The notes under the pieces: generated by a model
Databases searched by the model: none
Seen by the model: the letters and a program-made list of their open reading frames with translations, nothing else
Told to the model about the DNA's origin: nothing
Source of the DNA: Oscillospiraceae bacterium
Lineage (GTDB): Bacteria > Bacillota > Clostridia > Oscillospirales > Acutalibacteraceae
Reading direction: 5' to 3'
Length of the DNA: 7,459 nucleotides
NCBI GenBank assembly: GCA_902796295.1
Contig: CADBOL010000053.1
Span: 1 to 7,459, forward strand
In this document: positions 6,500-7,459 of the stretch, piece by piece
How the letters are laid out: each line of letters opens with the position of its first letter
Numbering within the stretch: the first letter of the stretch is position 1
Position numbers and translations under genes: made by a program

Positions 6500-6724
6500 T
6501 TAAATCTCTTCCGTAACAATTTCTATAAACTTATATCCGGCTTCTTCCACGGTTTTCTTGATAAGCGCCTCGTCAAATGATTTATCCGCGATTATCACCG
6601 ATTCCGCCTTCTCGTGAGAAGATGTCACATTCTCTGCTCCGAGAGTATTTTTCAGAGCTTCCGTCACTCTTGCTTCACAGTGAGGGCACATCATACCTTC
6701 GATTTTTACGGTTGTTTTAATCAT
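6500..6724 (-). CDS. copZ: CopZ-like copper chaperone from a possible internal start within the ATPase frame
   Basis: From the ATG at 6724 the same frame gives a complete 74-residue ferredoxin-like HMA domain, the size of free CopZ/Atx1 copper chaperones. The metal site is GMMCPHCEARV (10-20, Cys13 and Cys16), followed by a helix, a beta strand (AESVIIA) and the closing EEAGYKF (60-66) near the end. CopZ binds Cu+ in the cytosol and passes it to CopA. AAAGGAG stands 8 bases before the ATG, which is what a separate gene would have. Yet there is no stop between it and the ATPase, so it may be made both as a fused domain and as a free chaperone, or only as one of these. The CDS itself is certain; its independent translation is inference. 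Confidence 0.6.
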   Translation of the reverse strand: MIKTTVKIEGMMCPHCEARVTEALKNTLGAENVTSSHEKAESVIIADKSFDEALIKKTVEEAGYKFIEIVTEEI

Positions 6725-7459
6725 ATTTTTTTCTCCTTTATTTATATTTGAATTCTTTATAAAATCACTTAAATCGGGAGGAGTTTTCCCCCTGTATCCG
6801 CCGGAATCATATAGCTTTGTGAAATTGAGCCTGAGCGCATTTGTAACAACGAAAAAACTTGACAGACTCATCGCTGCCGCTCCTATCGCGGGGCTGAGAG
6901 TGAGCCCGAATGAAGAGAAAGCTCCGGCAGCAAGCGGAATACACAGCACATTGTAAAAGAACGCCCAGAAAAGGTTCTGACGGATATTTCTCAGCGTTGC
7001 CCTGCTCAGGCGAATAGCCGCGGCAACATCTCTCAGGCTGTTTTTCATCAGCACGGCATCAGCCGCATCTATGGCTATATCTGTTCCCGCTCCTATCGCA
7101 ATACCGGTATCTGCCGAGGTGAGCGCCGGGGCATCGTTTATACCGTCGCCAACCATTGCGACATTGCCGTATTTTTTGAGCTCCCTGATTTTTTCTTCTT
7201 TGCCGTCGGGAAGAACTCCCGCAATAATCCCGTCAACACCCGCCTGTCTGCCGATTGCAGCGGCGGTTTTTTCATTGTCACCGGTAAGCATAATAACACC
7301 GAGCCCCATATTTTTAAGCTCTTCCACAGCCTGACTGCTGTCCGGCTTGACCGTATCGGCAAGGGCGATGATTCCGAGCAGCAAACCGTCAAGTGAGAAA
7401 AGGACCGGCGTCTTGCCGTCCGCTGCAAGAGAATCAATCTTCTTTATGTTTTCTGCGGA
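6500..7459 (-). CDS. copA: Cu+-transporting P1B-type ATPase with C-terminal HMA domain, 3' part (5' end outside window)
   Basis: The frame is open to the window edge; 319 residues are visible and the actuator domain, DKTGT site and first six or so membrane segments lie outside. Visible residues include the end of the nucleotide-binding domain, the TGDN hinge (59-62), GDGIND (104-109), then N162-x6-YN-x4-P and M197-SLSS in the last two membrane helices. These last two are the signature of Cu+/Ag+ P1B-1 ATPases, which export monovalent copper from the cytosol using ATP. The pump normally ends soon after LRLNF (209-213). Here the frame continues through a linker coded by very AT-rich DNA (7 G/C in bases 6725-6774) into a heavy-metal-associated domain with MMCPHC (residues 256-261). 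No stop intervenes. An internal ribosome binding site and ATG suggest that the domain may also be made alone. The TTG at 7384 is not the real start. Confidence 0.9.
   Translation of the reverse strand, partial: SAENIKKIDSLAADGKTPVLFSLDGLLLGIIALADTVKPDSSQAVEELKNMGLGVIMLTGDNEKTAAAIGRQAGVDGIIAGVLPDGKEEKIRELKKYGNVAMVGDGINDAPALTSADTGIAIGAGTDIAIDAADAVLMKNSLRDVAAAIRLSRATLRNIRQNLFWAFFYNVLCIPLAAGAFSSFGLTLSPAIGAAAMSLSSFFVVTNALRLNFTKLYDSGGYRGKTPPDLSDFIKNSNINKGEKNMIKTTVKIEGMMCPHCEARVTEALKNTLGAENVTSSHEKAESVIIADKSFDEALIKKTVEEAGYKFIEIVTEEI
6733..6739 (-). promoter_or_regulatory. Strong internal ribosome binding site for the CopZ-like domain
   Basis: AAAGGAG (6739-6733 on the - strand) lies 8 bases before ATG 6724 and is translated as part of the ATPase linker (NKGEKN). 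It is one of the strongest Shine-Dalgarno sequences in the window, and its spacing is ideal. Confidence 0.7.

Overview
The window looks like chromosome of a low-to-moderate GC Firmicute of the class Clostridia, probably an anaerobic gut lineage of the Oscillospirales/Lachnospirales type. The evidence is consensus-like promoters (TTGACT-17-TATAAA; TGTTATAAT), purine-rich Shine-Dalgarno sites, an HD-phosphohydrolase plus PF06541 membrane-protein pair typical of Clostridia, and a clostridial-type MATE transporter. No phage, IS, CRISPR, tRNA or rRNA was seen. Apart from the two intergenic control regions the window is densely coding. No gene-free stretch reaches 300 bases; the longest is the 169-base divergent promoter region at 1026-1194.

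Layout. (1) Bases 1-390, + strand: the 3' end of a cysteine-rich YkgJ-like metal-binding protein. It converges with (2) a shikimate-kinase-family gene at 510-1025, - strand; the two share a bidirectional hairpin terminator at 465-507. (3) A divergent promoter region at 1026-1194 then drives a two-gene + strand operon: an HD-domain phosphohydrolase (1195-1755) overlapping by 17 bases a PF06541 multi-pass membrane protein with a long charged cytoplasmic tail (1739-2671). (4) A second bidirectional hairpin at 2681-2713 separates this operon from a convergent - strand operon. That operon is read from an extended -10 promoter at 6461-6469 and holds a GH31 family glycosidase (4094-6430) followed, with a one-base gap, by a MATE exporter (2716-4092). 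(5) At the right edge is the 3' part of a Cu+ P1B-1-type ATPase on the - strand. Its frame runs without a stop into a CopZ-like heavy-metal-associated domain that has its own strong ribosome binding site and ATG.

The genes form separate functional units (metal-cluster protein, small-molecule kinase, HD/membrane pair, sugar hydrolase/exporter pair, copper export) rather than one pathway. The points most worth a second look are four. The copper ATPase/CopZ arrangement could give two products from one frame. The shikimate-kinase homologue has lost the usual shikimate-binding arginine. The GH31 enzyme carries a WIDWQQG nucleophile motif and a lysine/glutamate-rich insertion. The HD + PF06541 pair is coupled but has no known job. 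I found no convincing wholly new multi-gene system.
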